From: Trileptium ribeirensis
Taxonomy: Eukaryota > Nematoda > Enoplea > Enoplida > Thoracostomopsidae
DNA length: 64,000 nt
Assembly: GCA_030248225.1 (NCBI GenBank)
Contig: JASANE010028048.1
Span: forward strand, 186,001-250,000
Direction: 5' to 3'
Below are positions 12,601 through 21,185 of this stretch, piece after piece (the first letter of the stretch is position 1; each line of letters begins with the position of its first letter). The notes below the pieces were generated by a model that saw only the letters and a list, made by a program, of their open reading frames with translations, had not been told where the DNA came from and searched no databases. Made by a program: the position numbers and the translations under genes.

Positions 12601-13086
12601 ATGGATTCTATTGAGGATACTATGGATATTGATTTTACGAAAGATGATGAATTAAATTATTGGGCTAATAAAATATATGATAATATAGATTTAACAAATT
12701 GTACTGATAGTGATTGCGTAATGGATGAACAATTCTGGGATGCGCTCAAACGATCAACTGGATTTGATGTTATGCGGCTCAAGAACAAAGTACATCAAAT
12801 GTGCAATGACGCTTTATCTTTTAAAGTTGCTAAACAACATTTGATGGATCAACAAGTTAAGACTATAATGTCAACATTGGGACAACATTATATTGATAAT
12901 TGTTATGCGTGCAAAGAAGATTTACCTGGTCAAGGTGGACATTTAATGGCAGGTGGATGCATGGATGACAGGTGCTATTGCGAACACGATGTAAAGATGA
13001 TGTGTGGAAAGCTTGATGTTGCATTTACTGACGAATTGTATACTAACATCAAATATAAACAGAACGTTGAGTATTATCGATTTTAA
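12601..13086 (+). CDS. Small Cys-rich Polinton protein (N-terminal gene)
   Basis: 161 residues. The start chosen is ATG 12601, because a splice-acceptor-like TATATTTCAG ends at 12590, 10 nt upstream, and the sequence before it is AT-rich and not coding-like. The N-terminus is acidic. The middle is helical. Residues about 112-135 hold a cluster of Cys and His (NCYACKEDLPGQGGH then GGCM and CYCEH). A C-x-x-C...Q-x-x-H...C-M arrangement of this kind precedes PolB in other metazoan Polintons, as far as I recall, and is probably a metal site. Function unknown. It is followed after 38 bp by PolB and lacks the TTCTTAAAAAGG motif, so it is probably transcribed from the TIR promoter. Confidence 0.75.
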   Translation: MDSIEDTMDIDFTKDDELNYWANKIYDNIDLTNCTDSDCVMDEQFWDALKRSTGFDVMRLKNKVHQMCNDALSFKVAKQHLMDQQVKTIMSTLGQHYIDNCYACKEDLPGQGGHLMAGGCMDDRCYCEHDVKMMCGKLDVAFTDELYTNIKYKQNVEYYRF

Positions 13087-13090
13087 TAAC

Positions 13091-13100
13091 TCTTAAAAGG
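13091..13100 (+). promoter_or_regulatory. TCTTAAAAGG motif before PolB
   Basis: Copy of the recurrent element motif (four-A form), 24 nt before the PolB ATG at 13125 and just after the stop of the preceding gene. Confidence 0.7.
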
Positions 13101-13124
13101 AACCAAATATTAACTTAAATAACA

Positions 13125-16100
13125 ATGGCTTTTATCTGTGACATTTGTAAACGCTTATTTACTCGTCATGATCACATGGTGCGTCATCAGCGGTCAGTAC
13201 ATCATACTACACCGTTTGGATGTCATCTTTGTGATCGACTATTTACTCGCAAAGATAACCTACAACGTCATTTGTCTACTCATTCAATTCAATCGATGGA
13301 TTTTGGTGCACTTAGCACCAAAAGTCATGTTATCGATTACGGTCAACCTATCAGCAAACAACACCAGCATCAACCTGTTAATGCTTCAACTCAATCGAGT
13401 GATTTCGGCGAGCCCGGCGCTAAGCGTCAACGTCGTATTATCGATTATGGTCAACAAATTGAGCAACAACAATCTCATCAACAAAAAGCTCATCGTCAGC
13501 TATTACCGCAATCGGATAGTGATGCATTGGATCAGCTTCATGCGATGGCGGAACAAATCAATCAGAGCGAGCGAAGTCGGCAATCAACAACTGTCGAAGA
13601 ACAACAAACAGTCAAACTGCTACAGTGGATGAAGGCGCTGAAAGGTTATGCTCGCAGTTACTACCTGGTACCACTCCAGGTAGTCAGCGACCTTTCGGTA
13701 TTTTTCAATCAATCTCGATCAATGCTGCAATCGTTGCTCAAGAAGGAGAAGAAACGCGGCATTAAATTATGGGTCAGCGTTCAATGTGTGCTGCAGAAGT
13801 TGGATCAAACACAGCTCACAGCGCATTTCAACAGCAAAGCTCGTATAATATTGCCTGGATCTGACATTGATGGGGAAATCACCGATTTGTTCGATGAATT
13901 AATCAGGAAGTTGGATGCGTTCGAAGCGAAGGGGTCTGGTTGGGTATTGCAGGATGTTCGACACGCAGATGTTCATTTAAGCATCTACAGACCTCTTCGT
14001 GGCAAGTCGTATAAGCAGTTACCTCAACATATTCGCGACAAGAAAGCGATACTGAACATTCAGAACAGTGATAACAAATGCTTCCTGTGGAGTGTGCTTG
14101 CATCAATTCATCCAATGGATCGCAAAGATCATGCTGAACGCGCTGGTAGTTATGAAGCGTTCGCTCATGAACTTAATATGGAGGGTATTGAATATCCTGT
14201 CAAGTTATCGGATATTTCCAGGTTCGAAAAACTTAATAATATTGCTGTCAACGTTTATGGTCTTGAAGACGACAGAGTAATATACCCTATATGCATTTCA
14301 AACGCTAGTTATGAACGCTATGTACATTTATTACTGTACAAATATCACTATTGCTTAATACGCCAACTTGACCGACTATTATATGATCAAAACAAGCATA
14401 AAACCGCAAAGTTTTTCTGTCCGAAATGTCTTATACCACTCTACTCAATGGAGGCACGCGATGAACATGTAACGAGATGTCGCAATGATCAGCCTACACG
14501 TATCGAAATGCCTGAACGAAGCTCAACACTACAATTTAACAACTTACATCGAATGCAGCGGGCACCTTATGTCATCTACGCAGACTTTGAATGCCTGCTT
14601 GAAAAAGTACAATCATGTCAACCTTCAACATCTGCGTCATTTACGAATGCGTATCAGCGACACACACCCTGCGGTTACGGATTGGTGGAATGTTTCGGTT
14701 GCTGCAACGACAAGGTGAAAATTCGCGATCCTGTTATTTATCGCGGAGATAATGTTATACAAACATTTTTACGTAATGTTGTTGAATTGTCTGAACGATA
14801 TCAACACCAATATATGAACAATCAGAAATCGATTATTATGACCAATGTTGATAAACTTAACTTTAAATACTCTACTCGTTGCTATTTATGTCAACAATTC
14901 ATGAGTAAAACTGACAAAGCGAAAGACCACTGTCACTTCTGTGGTCGATTTCGTGGACCTGCACACCTTAAGTGCAACATTGGATACCGGCTCAGTCGCG
15001 ACGTAACGGTTTTATTTCACAATTTACGTCGGTACGATGGACATCTTATTATGCAGGAACTTGGAACTGTATGCAAGGAAATGGGTCTGGAGGTTGAGTG
15101 TATTGCGAAAGGAATGGAGGACTACATGACGTTCTCTATTAAACGGCGGTCAAATAAACGAACTGATGACGATGAAAACGCGGATGGTATTGACTGTATA
15201 CATGCCTGTGATGACCGTGATACTATCGGATGGAAGATACGATTTATTGACACTATTCAATTTTTACCTTCATCTTTAGAATCACTGGTTAACAATTTAA
15301 AGAAGAACGGCAACGATGGATTCACAGCGATGAAACAAAACTTTGATAATTTGGACATGATGCTGCGTAAGGGTGTTTACCCTTACGAATATATGGATTG
15401 TGTGGATAAATTTGCAAAACAATCGTTACCTGATAAATCACAATTTTATTCAACTCTTACTGATTGTAATATATCTGACGAAGACTATGAGCAAGCGAAA
15501 ACTGTTTGGAACGCTATGAACATTAATAATCTTGGTGAATATCACGACTTATATTTAAAAACTGACGTGTTATTATTGTGCGATGTATTTGAAAACTTTC
15601 GCTTGTTTGCTATTGATAAATATGCTCTTGATCCTGTACATTATATTACGTTACCTAGTTTTGCATGGGATGCTTGCTTAAAGCGTACTGGTGTCAAATT
15701 AGATTTACTTTCTGACCCTGACATGTATGCCTTCTTTGAAGAAGGTATACGTGGAGGGGTCTCAGTAATTTCACATCGGTACGCTAAAGCAAACAACCCT
15801 TATGTTGATGGATATGATGATACGCTTGCTAAATTGTACATAATGTATTTGGACGCAAATAACTTGTATGGCTGGTCTATGATTCAAAAATTACCTATGA
15901 ATAACTTTCAGTGGTTATCACGTCACCAAATTGACAGTATCGACTGGTCAACAGTCACTACTGACGGCTATACAGGTTATGTGCTAGAGGTTGATTTGGA
16001 CTATCCTATTGAATTACATGATTTGCATAATGATTATCCTCTTGCACCGGAACGTTTGAATGTGACTAGTGATATATTATCTAATTATTGTGTTGATGTT

Positions 16101-17183
16101 AAACGTTCGTTGAATGTAACAAATGGTTCTGTTCAGAAACTTGTACCTAACTTGAAAAATAAACAAAAGTATAAGCTGCATATCAGAAATTTACAGTTAT
16201 ATCTTAAACTTGGGATGAAACTGAAATATGTACACAGAGTGATTTCGTTTCATCAAAGTGACTGGATGGAACCATATATTACGTTTAATACTGATATGCG
16301 TAAAAATGCCTCAAGTGACTTTGAAAAGGATTTATATAAACTGTTGAATAACGCTGTCTTCGGTAAAACGATGGAGAATGTACGTGGTTATGTTGATATA
16401 AAGTTGGTCACAAATGAAGAAAAGTATCTTAAACTTGTATCTAACCCTCGTTATAATATGTCTTGTATATTTAATGAACATTTAGTTGCTGTAAAAATGA
16501 ACAGGAAATCTGTTAAATTGTGTAAACCTATTTATGTTGGTTTTAGTGTTCTCGATCTATCGAAATGTTTGATGTATGACTTTCATTATAGCTATATGAA
16601 ACAACTGTATAATGATAAATGTAAATTACTATTCACTGATACTGATTCTTTGTGCTATGCTGTTGACACTAATGATATATATGAAGATATGCATGCAGAT
16701 CAACAAAACTTCGATACGAGTGAATACTCACCTACTCATTTTTTGTTTTCTTTGCAAAACAAAAAGGTTTTGGGGAAAATGAAAGATGAGACGGCGGGTA
16801 CACCTATCGAAGAATTTGTTGGTCTGCGTTCTAAAATGTACAGTATTAAATGTGGTGGTACTGAAAAGAAACGTGCTAAAGGTGTTAAGAAAAGTGTTGT
16901 GAAAAAACAACTAATGCATCAAAATTATTTGAATGCTTTATTTTCGAAAACAAGTTCTCGTCATATCATGAATCTTATTCGATCGAATAAACATATATTG
17001 CATACTGTTTCACTAAACAAAACAAGTCTATCTGCTTATGATGATAAAAGATATATTTTGGATGATGGCATTAGTTCTTATGCTTATGGACATTATTGTA
17101 TTGATGAATTTAGTGATGTTACTGATTCTATATCTATATCTGATGATCAATTTCTTGCATTACTTAATGACATGTGTGATTAA
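13125..17183 (+). CDS. polB: Protein-primed family B DNA polymerase
   Basis: 1352 residues, intact. It replicates the element from its termini. Two C2H2 fingers lie at residues 3-26 and 31-53 (CDICKRLFTRHDHMVRH and CHLCDRLFTRKDNLQRH). A Cys-His domain follows (C319 in NKCFLWSVL, H408 in YKYHY). Exonuclease motifs: DFE at 487-489, N633...YD638, and Y810...D814. A zinc-ribbon-like insert spans 586 to about 617 (CYLCQQF...KDHCHFCGRFRG). Polymerase motifs: A at D910 (DANNLYGWSM), B at about 1073-1080 (KLLNNAVFGKT) and C at D1172/D1174 (DTDS). All catalytic residues are present. The C2H2 head is an add-on also seen in this element's ATPase. AATAAA overlaps the stop codon. Confidence 0.97.
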   Translation: MAFICDICKRLFTRHDHMVRHQRSVHHTTPFGCHLCDRLFTRKDNLQRHLSTHSIQSMDFGALSTKSHVIDYGQPISKQHQHQPVNASTQSSDFGEPGAKRQRRIIDYGQQIEQQQSHQQKAHRQLLPQSDSDALDQLHAMAEQINQSERSRQSTTVEEQQTVKLLQWMKALKGYARSYYLVPLQVVSDLSVFFNQSRSMLQSLLKKEKKRGIKLWVSVQCVLQKLDQTQLTAHFNSKARIILPGSDIDGEITDLFDELIRKLDAFEAKGSGWVLQDVRHADVHLSIYRPLRGKSYKQLPQHIRDKKAILNIQNSDNKCFLWSVLASIHPMDRKDHAERAGSYEAFAHELNMEGIEYPVKLSDISRFEKLNNIAVNVYGLEDDRVIYPICISNASYERYVHLLLYKYHYCLIRQLDRLLYDQNKHKTAKFFCPKCLIPLYSMEARDEHVTRCRNDQPTRIEMPERSSTLQFNNLHRMQRAPYVIYADFECLLEKVQSCQPSTSASFTNAYQRHTPCGYGLVECFGCCNDKVKIRDPVIYRGDNVIQTFLRNVVELSERYQHQYMNNQKSIIMTNVDKLNFKYSTRCYLCQQFMSKTDKAKDHCHFCGRFRGPAHLKCNIGYRLSRDVTVLFHNLRRYDGHLIMQELGTVCKEMGLEVECIAKGMEDYMTFSIKRRSNKRTDDDENADGIDCIHACDDRDTIGWKIRFIDTIQFLPSSLESLVNNLKKNGNDGFTAMKQNFDNLDMMLRKGVYPYEYMDCVDKFAKQSLPDKSQFYSTLTDCNISDEDYEQAKTVWNAMNINNLGEYHDLYLKTDVLLLCDVFENFRLFAIDKYALDPVHYITLPSFAWDACLKRTGVKLDLLSDPDMYAFFEEGIRGGVSVISHRYAKANNPYVDGYDDTLAKLYIMYLDANNLYGWSMIQKLPMNNFQWLSRHQIDSIDWSTVTTDGYTGYVLEVDLDYPIELHDLHNDYPLAPERLNVTSDILSNYCVDVKRSLNVTNGSVQKLVPNLKNKQKYKLHIRNLQLYLKLGMKLKYVHRVISFHQSDWMEPYITFNTDMRKNASSDFEKDLYKLLNNAVFGKTMENVRGYVDIKLVTNEEKYLKLVSNPRYNMSCIFNEHLVAVKMNRKSVKLCKPIYVGFSVLDLSKCLMYDFHYSYMKQLYNDKCKLLFTDTDSLCYAVDTNDIYEDMHADQQNFDTSEYSPTHFLFSLQNKKVLGKMKDETAGTPIEEFVGLRSKMYSIKCGGTEKKRAKGVKKSVVKKQLMHQNYLNALFSKTSSRHIMNLIRSNKHILHTVSLNKTSLSAYDDKRYILDDGISSYAYGHYCIDEFSDVTDSISISDDQFLALLNDMCD

Positions 17184-17187
17184 TAAA
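17182..17187 (+). promoter_or_regulatory. AATAAA polyadenylation signal at PolB stop
   Basis: AATAAA begins inside the TAA stop codon of PolB, so the mRNA 3' end probably forms in the 100-bp gap before the integrase gene. Confidence 0.5.
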
Positions 17188-17250
17188 TGATTTATATGTG
17201 TTGTCTCAAGTTTTGAACATTTATCTGAACAAAAATTACTGAGCTGATAG

Positions 17251-17260
17251 TCTTAAAAGG
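17251..17260 (+). promoter_or_regulatory. TCTTAAAAGG motif before integrase
   Basis: Same ten bases as before PolB, ending 22 nt before the integrase ATG at 17283. Confidence 0.7.
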
Positions 17261-17282
17261 AATTATTTTTTAACTTGTAAAC

Positions 17283-18344
17283 ATGGAAAAACACTTGAAA
17301 GATATCTACTATGATGCAACTAATGTTGCAGGGTTTTCAACAGCTCCTAAGTTGCTTAAAGAAGCCCTGCAGCGTGAGGTACACGCTAGTTATAACGATG
17401 TGAAGGAATGGTTGAAAGGTCAAGAAACATATACATTGCACAAGCCGCGACGTCTTAAATTTAGACGACGTCGAACTGTTGTTAAAGGTATCGGTGATTT
17501 GTATCAGGCCGATTTAGCTGATATGTCAAATTTACCAAAATACAATGATGGCTATAAATATTTACTTGTAATTATAGACTGCTTTACAAAATTTGCTTGG
17601 GTGATCCCAACAAAAACAAAAACAGCTTCCACCATATTAGCTGCCCTAAAACAGGTCCTCGACAGTAATACCCCCCAGAACTTTCAAACTGATAAAGGTA
17701 AGGAATTTGTCAATAATTTGGTTTACAACTATTGTAAAACTAAAAATATTAACGTGTACACTGCTCAAAACAAAGAGACAAAAGCTTCTATTGCTGAAAG
17801 GTTTATACGGACTCTCAAGAGTAAAATCTATAAATACCTGACACACAAAAATTCATACAGATACATTGATGTTTTACCACAAATTCTTCATGCATACAAC
17901 AGTACCGAAAACAAATACGGTTTTACTCCTTCGAATGTTACTACAGAAAATGAAGATGATATACGGAAAAAATTATTTTCTGCTAAGAATTTTGAGGTTA
18001 GGTATAAATATAACATCGGTGATATCGTTAGAGTGTCGAAGGAGCGGTTGCCATTTGAACGGGGGTTTAACCAGCTTTGGTCACGCGAAATATTTACAAT
18101 AGATCAACAATTTCCTTATGATCCACCAGTTTATGAATTAATGGATGCCAGTAATGAAAAAATTTTGGGAAGATTTTATGCTGAAGAACTTCAAGATGTA
18201 AAAATTTTGGATGATACATACAAAATTGAGAAAATTCTAAGGAAACGCAAAACAAAAAGTGGAACTGAATATTTAGTAAAATGGCTTGGATATCCCAATT
18301 CAATGAATTCGTGGGTTCATGAACGTGATCTTAGACCCGTTTAG
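17283..18344 (+). CDS. int: Retroviral-type integrase with chromodomain
   Basis: 353 residues. It inserts the element into the host genome. A basic N-terminal region (to about 70) is followed by an rve core with the DDE triad D77 (LYQADLADM), D137 (FQTDKGKEF) and E172 (IAERFIRTLK). The last two acidic residues are 35 apart, as in the D,D35E family. After an SH3-like C-terminal segment comes a chromodomain (about 310-353: YKIEKILRKR, EYLVKWLGYP, WVHERDL), which in related elements can steer insertion to methylated histones. Intact; single start at 17283 after the motif at 17251. Confidence 0.96.
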   Translation: MEKHLKDIYYDATNVAGFSTAPKLLKEALQREVHASYNDVKEWLKGQETYTLHKPRRLKFRRRRTVVKGIGDLYQADLADMSNLPKYNDGYKYLLVIIDCFTKFAWVIPTKTKTASTILAALKQVLDSNTPQNFQTDKGKEFVNNLVYNYCKTKNINVYTAQNKETKASIAERFIRTLKSKIYKYLTHKNSYRYIDVLPQILHAYNSTENKYGFTPSNVTTENEDDIRKKLFSAKNFEVRYKYNIGDIVRVSKERLPFERGFNQLWSREIFTIDQQFPYDPPVYELMDASNEKILGRFYAEELQDVKILDDTYKIEKILRKRKTKSGTEYLVKWLGYPNSMNSWVHERDLRPV

Positions 18345-18365
18345 ACTTACAGAGATGTGAGTTGT

Positions 18366-19030
18366 ACAGTAGTACCAAAATGGAGTACCTCCAAGGATAC
18401 AAAATAGGGTTACATTTGTATCCGTTGGGGTACCTAATGACATAGAAATGTACGCATAGGGGTACAAAATATGGTACAAACGTACCCGTAGGGGTACAAA
18501 AAGGGGTACAAACGTACCAGTAGGGGTACAAAATAGGGTACAAACGTACCCGAAGGGGTACAAAGTAAGGATGCAAACGTAGCCGTGGGGGTACAAAGTA
18601 AGGGTACAAACGTAACCGTAGGGGTACAGATGTAACCGTAGGGGTACAAAATAGGGGTACAAACGTACCCGTAGGGGTACGGGTAAAAAATAGGGGTACA
18701 AACGTATATAGGGTACAACGTACCTAGGGGTACCGTGGGGGTACAAAGTAAGGGTACAAACGTACCCGTAGGGGTACAACGGGTACAACATATGGGTACA
18801 AACGTACTCGTAGAAGTACAAAGTAAGGATACAAACGTAGCCGTGGGGGTACAAAGTAAGGGTACAAACGTAACCGTAGGGGTACAAAATAGGGGTACAG
18901 ATGTAACCGTAGGGGTACAAAATAGGGGTACAAACGTATCCGTAGGGGTACAAAATAGGGGTACAGATGTAACCGTAGGGGTACAAAATAGGGGTACAGA
19001 TGTAACCGTAGGGGTACAAACGTAGCCATA
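18366..19030. repeat. 33-bp minisatellite
   Basis: Tandem units built on GTAGGGGTACAAA with a typical 33-bp period (GGGGTACAAAATAGGGGTAC, then variable CAGATGTAACC or CAAACGTACCC). It fills the gap between integrase and ATPase. Because 33 is a multiple of three, several frames stay open by chance on both strands and encode only repeats of the unit (for example LYPYGYVCT). These do not look like genes. The unit number probably varies between copies. Confidence 0.93.
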
Positions 19031-19085
19031 GCGCTATAATACAGGAATACAAACGTAGTCTGAGAGCACAAATGTAGCACTAATA

Positions 19086-19097
19086 TTCTTAAAAAGG
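19086..19097 (+). promoter_or_regulatory. TTCTTAAAAAGG motif before ATPase
   Basis: Full-length form of the motif, 24 nt before the ATPase ATG at 19122, placed directly after the minisatellite. Confidence 0.75.
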
Positions 19098-19121
19098 AAT
19101 AGGTTGCTACTTTGCTTAACT

Positions 19122-19871
19122 ATGGATTACAAGTGTGTCAATTGTAAACGTGGCTATACTTCTCGACAACATTTGCACAGACATAAGAAAAATTGTGAGC
19201 CACAACAAAATACTCCAGTTTGTCATCTTAGTGTACAAGGTTCAACCACGGTACAGTTACCTTTGGAATTACCCTTCACATGTGTTGTGAGTGGTCAAAC
19301 AGGTAGTGGAAAAACCCAATGGATATATCGATTGCTGAAACATGGTATTTTTGATCAATCGGTAAACAAAATTGTATACTGTTACAGTATTTATCAAGAT
19401 ATTTATACTCGCATGATTGCAGAAATACCTAATATGGAACTATGTGAAGGTTTACCTACAGAATTTCCTGTATCTTCAGGCGGGCACACACTCTGTGTTT
19501 TAGACGATTTAATGATTGAAGCTGCAAATGATAAAAAATTAGCGGCAGCGTTTTCAAAAATGCGACACAACAACCTCAGCACTATTTTTGTTACACAAAA
19601 TTTATATCATGAAGGAAAATATATGCGAACTATAACACGTAACGCACAGTATATGGTTTTATTTCCAAATTTTAGAGACCAATCAATGATTTATACATTA
19701 GGAAGGCAAATGTGGCCATCTAAACCAGGATTTCTACTAAGCGCATTTCAACAAGCTACTCAAAAGCCATATGGGTATCTGTTCTTAGATTTAAAATCAG
19801 CTACAGAAAATATTTTGAGAGTAAGAGAATGTATTTTTCCAGACGACGAAGAAATGTTTGTATATTCTTAA
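19122..19871 (+). CDS. FtsK/A32-type genome-packaging ATPase
   Basis: 249 residues from ATG 19122. An upstream TTG extension is rejected because the motif at 19086 and the conserved 24-nt spacing point to this ATG. Walker A is GQTGSGKT at 58-65; Walker B is LCVLDDLM with acidic residues at about 128-129; FVTQNLY follows as the sensor-like segment. This is the short packaging ATPase of Polintons, which drives DNA into the capsid. Unusually, the N-terminus carries a zinc finger (YKCVNCKRGYTSRQHLHRH...C, residues about 2-25) like those on PolB. The stop codon lies inside the next copy of the motif. Confidence 0.93.
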   Translation: MDYKCVNCKRGYTSRQHLHRHKKNCEPQQNTPVCHLSVQGSTTVQLPLELPFTCVVSGQTGSGKTQWIYRLLKHGIFDQSVNKIVYCYSIYQDIYTRMIAEIPNMELCEGLPTEFPVSSGGHTLCVLDDLMIEAANDKKLAAAFSKMRHNNLSTIFVTQNLYHEGKYMRTITRNAQYMVLFPNFRDQSMIYTLGRQMWPSKPGFLLSAFQQATQKPYGYLFLDLKSATENILRVRECIFPDDEEMFVYS

Positions 19872-19877
19872 AAAGGG
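19865..19877 (+). promoter_or_regulatory. TTCTTAAAAAGGG motif, overlaps ATPase stop
   Basis: The TAA of TCTTAA is the ATPase stop codon. The motif's GG ends 27 nt before the next ATG at 19904. Confidence 0.75.
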
Positions 19878-19903
19878 TTGAGTGTGTGTGTACTTTAGTA
19901 AAA

Positions 19904-20077
19904 ATGGCTGTTGATCAAAATGTTGCAGCGTTACATTTTCTCAACAACTCATCATCTCAAATGATATCTGCTGTTATTAAACTAGCAAATGTGTCACTAA
20001 TAAAAGCATTTGCTGAAATTGCGTACAACATAGATAAAAATAACAAAATTCTTAAAAGGATTGTAAACAAAAAATAA
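19904..20077 (+). CDS. Small conserved Polinton protein, possibly frameshifted
   Basis: 57 residues from ATG 19904. The helical body (AALHFLNN...SLIKAFAEIAYNI...KILKR) resembles a short protein that I recall from many metazoan Polintons, where it continues into a Lys-rich tail of about 100 residues in total. Here the frame stops at 20075-20077 after an A-run. In the -1 frame an uninterrupted Lys-rich stretch continues to a stop at 20158, overlapping the next gene. Either the gene lost its tail through an indel, or ribosomes slip at the A-run. Function unknown; a nucleic-acid-binding or core role is possible. Confidence 0.65.
   Translation: MAVDQNVAALHFLNNSSSQMISAVIKLANVSLIKAFAEIAYNIDKNNKILKRIVNKK
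20049..20059 (+). promoter_or_regulatory. TTCTTAAAAGG motif inside small gene
   Basis: Located within the coding sequence of the 57-residue protein (it encodes ILKR), 90 nt before the ATG at 20150. Its spacing is unlike the other copies, so it may be coincidence or serve a longer leader. Confidence 0.45.
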
Positions 20078-20149
20078 CGATTCATAAAAAGAAAAAGTTG
20101 CTTAAACCAAGTATAGTAAGACAACTGACGAAATATTTTGTTAAACATT

Positions 20150-20551
20150 ATGGCGCGTAAAATGGCAGTAGTTCCAGTTAGTTGGTTAGATGCAATGAGA
20201 CAAGTAACGGCTAAAGACGACATTAAACCTGTGAAAAACGACGTTGTTACTTATGAAAGTATAGAAAAACCAGATCTGTCACAAATGTTTCCGAAAAATT
20301 TAAGAAGCAAGGCCAAATTAATGCTAAACAGCATTAAAAACTTAAACTTAAACGATAACAATCAAATTATATATCCAGATGGTACTGTGGGTTCTAATAT
20401 AATTGATTTAGTGAAATATTTTGTATCTGATATCAACTTTTCACCCCCTCGCCCACTCGATTCAGATAAATTTCAAACACTATTAGCAGGAGTGCCAATA
20501 ACAGCATTTGGGAGGGGGAGAATGACGTCATCGTGGAAGAGATTATATTAG
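20150..20551 (+). CDS. Conserved Polinton structural-type protein
   Basis: 133 residues from ATG 20150; an upstream TTG is rejected. The start overlaps the end of the shifted Lys-rich frame of the preceding gene. The N-terminus (MARKMAVVPVSWLDAM) and a C-terminal module (FPKNLRSKAKLMLNSI, then GSNIIDLVKYF and LLAGVPI) follow a pattern that I recall as a conserved but unnamed protein near the ATPase in animal Polintons. Its role is not established; a minor virion component is my guess. Its last codons lie over the CRE and CCAAT boxes of the promoter for the next gene. Confidence 0.7.
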   Translation: MARKMAVVPVSWLDAMRQVTAKDDIKPVKNDVVTYESIEKPDLSQMFPKNLRSKAKLMLNSIKNLNLNDNNQIIYPDGTVGSNIIDLVKYFVSDINFSPPRPLDSDKFQTLLAGVPITAFGRGRMTSSWKRLY

Positions 20552-20621
20552 CCAATCAGCGTCGAGAACGCTTTACAAAAACTATAGTTAAGCCGTGTAT
20601 CTTCAATTTTATAATCAGTTT
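20523..20621 (+). promoter_or_regulatory. Stand-alone Pol II promoter of NADAR-TBP pair
   Basis: A perfect palindromic CRE TGACGTCA at 20523-20530; an NF-Y-type AGCCAATCAGC with CCAAT at 20552-20556; a TATA-like CTATAGTTAAG at 20582-20592; and an initiator ATCAGTTTA with its A at 20617. The CCAAT box is about 62-65 bp and the TATA-like box about 34 bp upstream of that A. From about 20592 to 20640 the sequence is a diverged copy of the TIR promoter and leader (shared CTTCAATTTTA and TTTTCTTTCATAGAG). The CRE and CCAAT boxes have no counterpart in the TIRs. Confidence 0.7.
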
Positions 20622-20670
20622 ATGTTTTCTTTCATAGAGTACATACGTTTTTTAATTATTCGCTCTCATT

Positions 20671-21183
20671 ATGGAACACACTAAATATTGTACAAGCACT
20701 AGTGGCAAAAAGCTTGTTTTATTTCGATCTGGATGGAGCGTATTCAGCAATTTCAATATTTCTCGTATTGTGGTCAACGGTGTCAAATACAACTGCGTCG
20801 AACAATATTATCAAAGCGAGAAAGCTCGATATTTCAACGATGAAGAAACGTATGCTGCAATCATGGCTGCTTTCAGACCTTCACATCAAAAGAAGCTGAG
20901 CTGGCAAATCAAAAACTTTGATCTACAACAATGGCTAGCTCATGGAAACGCTAACAAGGTCATGAAGCGAGGACTCAAGGCAAAGTATGAACAATCACCT
21001 AAAGTGCAGGCAGCTCTTCACGCTACTGGGGACGCTATAATTGCTGAAGCGTCTGAATGGGATCGGTACTGGGGTATTGGTATCAGTATTTTCGACGATG
21101 CGAATCGCGATATCGATCAATGGATTGGCTGTAACTATTTGGGACGTTTGTGGATGGAAGTTCGAGATGAAGCTGATAACTGA
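20671..21183 (+). CDS. NADAR (YbiA-like) domain protein
   Basis: 170 residues, a single full-length NADAR domain. Signatures: FSNF (about 27-30), CVEQYYQSEKA (about 43-53), the EASEWDRYWGIG segment (about 126-137) and the C-terminal WIGCNYLGRLWMEVR. NADAR proteins are glycosidases acting on ADP-ribose-type N-glycosidic bonds. Some bacterial and phage members remove ADP-ribose from DNA guanines and so undo a defence modification. I infer, without proof, a similar protective role here. It has its own promoter rather than the TTCTTAAAAAGG motif and is followed after 2 nt by the TBP-like gene, so the two are probably co-transcribed. Confidence 0.92.
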   Translation: MEHTKYCTSTSGKKLVLFRSGWSVFSNFNISRIVVNGVKYNCVEQYYQSEKARYFNDEETYAAIMAAFRPSHQKKLSWQIKNFDLQQWLAHGNANKVMKRGLKAKYEQSPKVQAALHATGDAIIAEASEWDRYWGIGISIFDDANRDIDQWIGCNYLGRLWMEVRDEADN

Positions 21184-21185
21184 AT

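Noticed and set aside
13138..14718. Additional rightward and leftward open frames inside PolB
   Set aside because: They overlap the intact polymerase in other frames and show no family features.
18300..19080. Long leftward and rightward open frames rich in LYPYGYVCT-type repeats
   Set aside because: They are by-products of a 33-bp tandem repeat (a multiple of three) and are open in several frames at once, with no independent sign of coding.
19104..19121. Upstream TTG extension of the ATPase
   Set aside because: ATG 19122 fits the motif spacing and directly precedes the zinc finger.
20049..20059. Motif copy as the definite promoter of the 20150 gene
   Set aside because: The 90-nt distance is far from the 22-27 nt seen elsewhere, so I list it only as possible.
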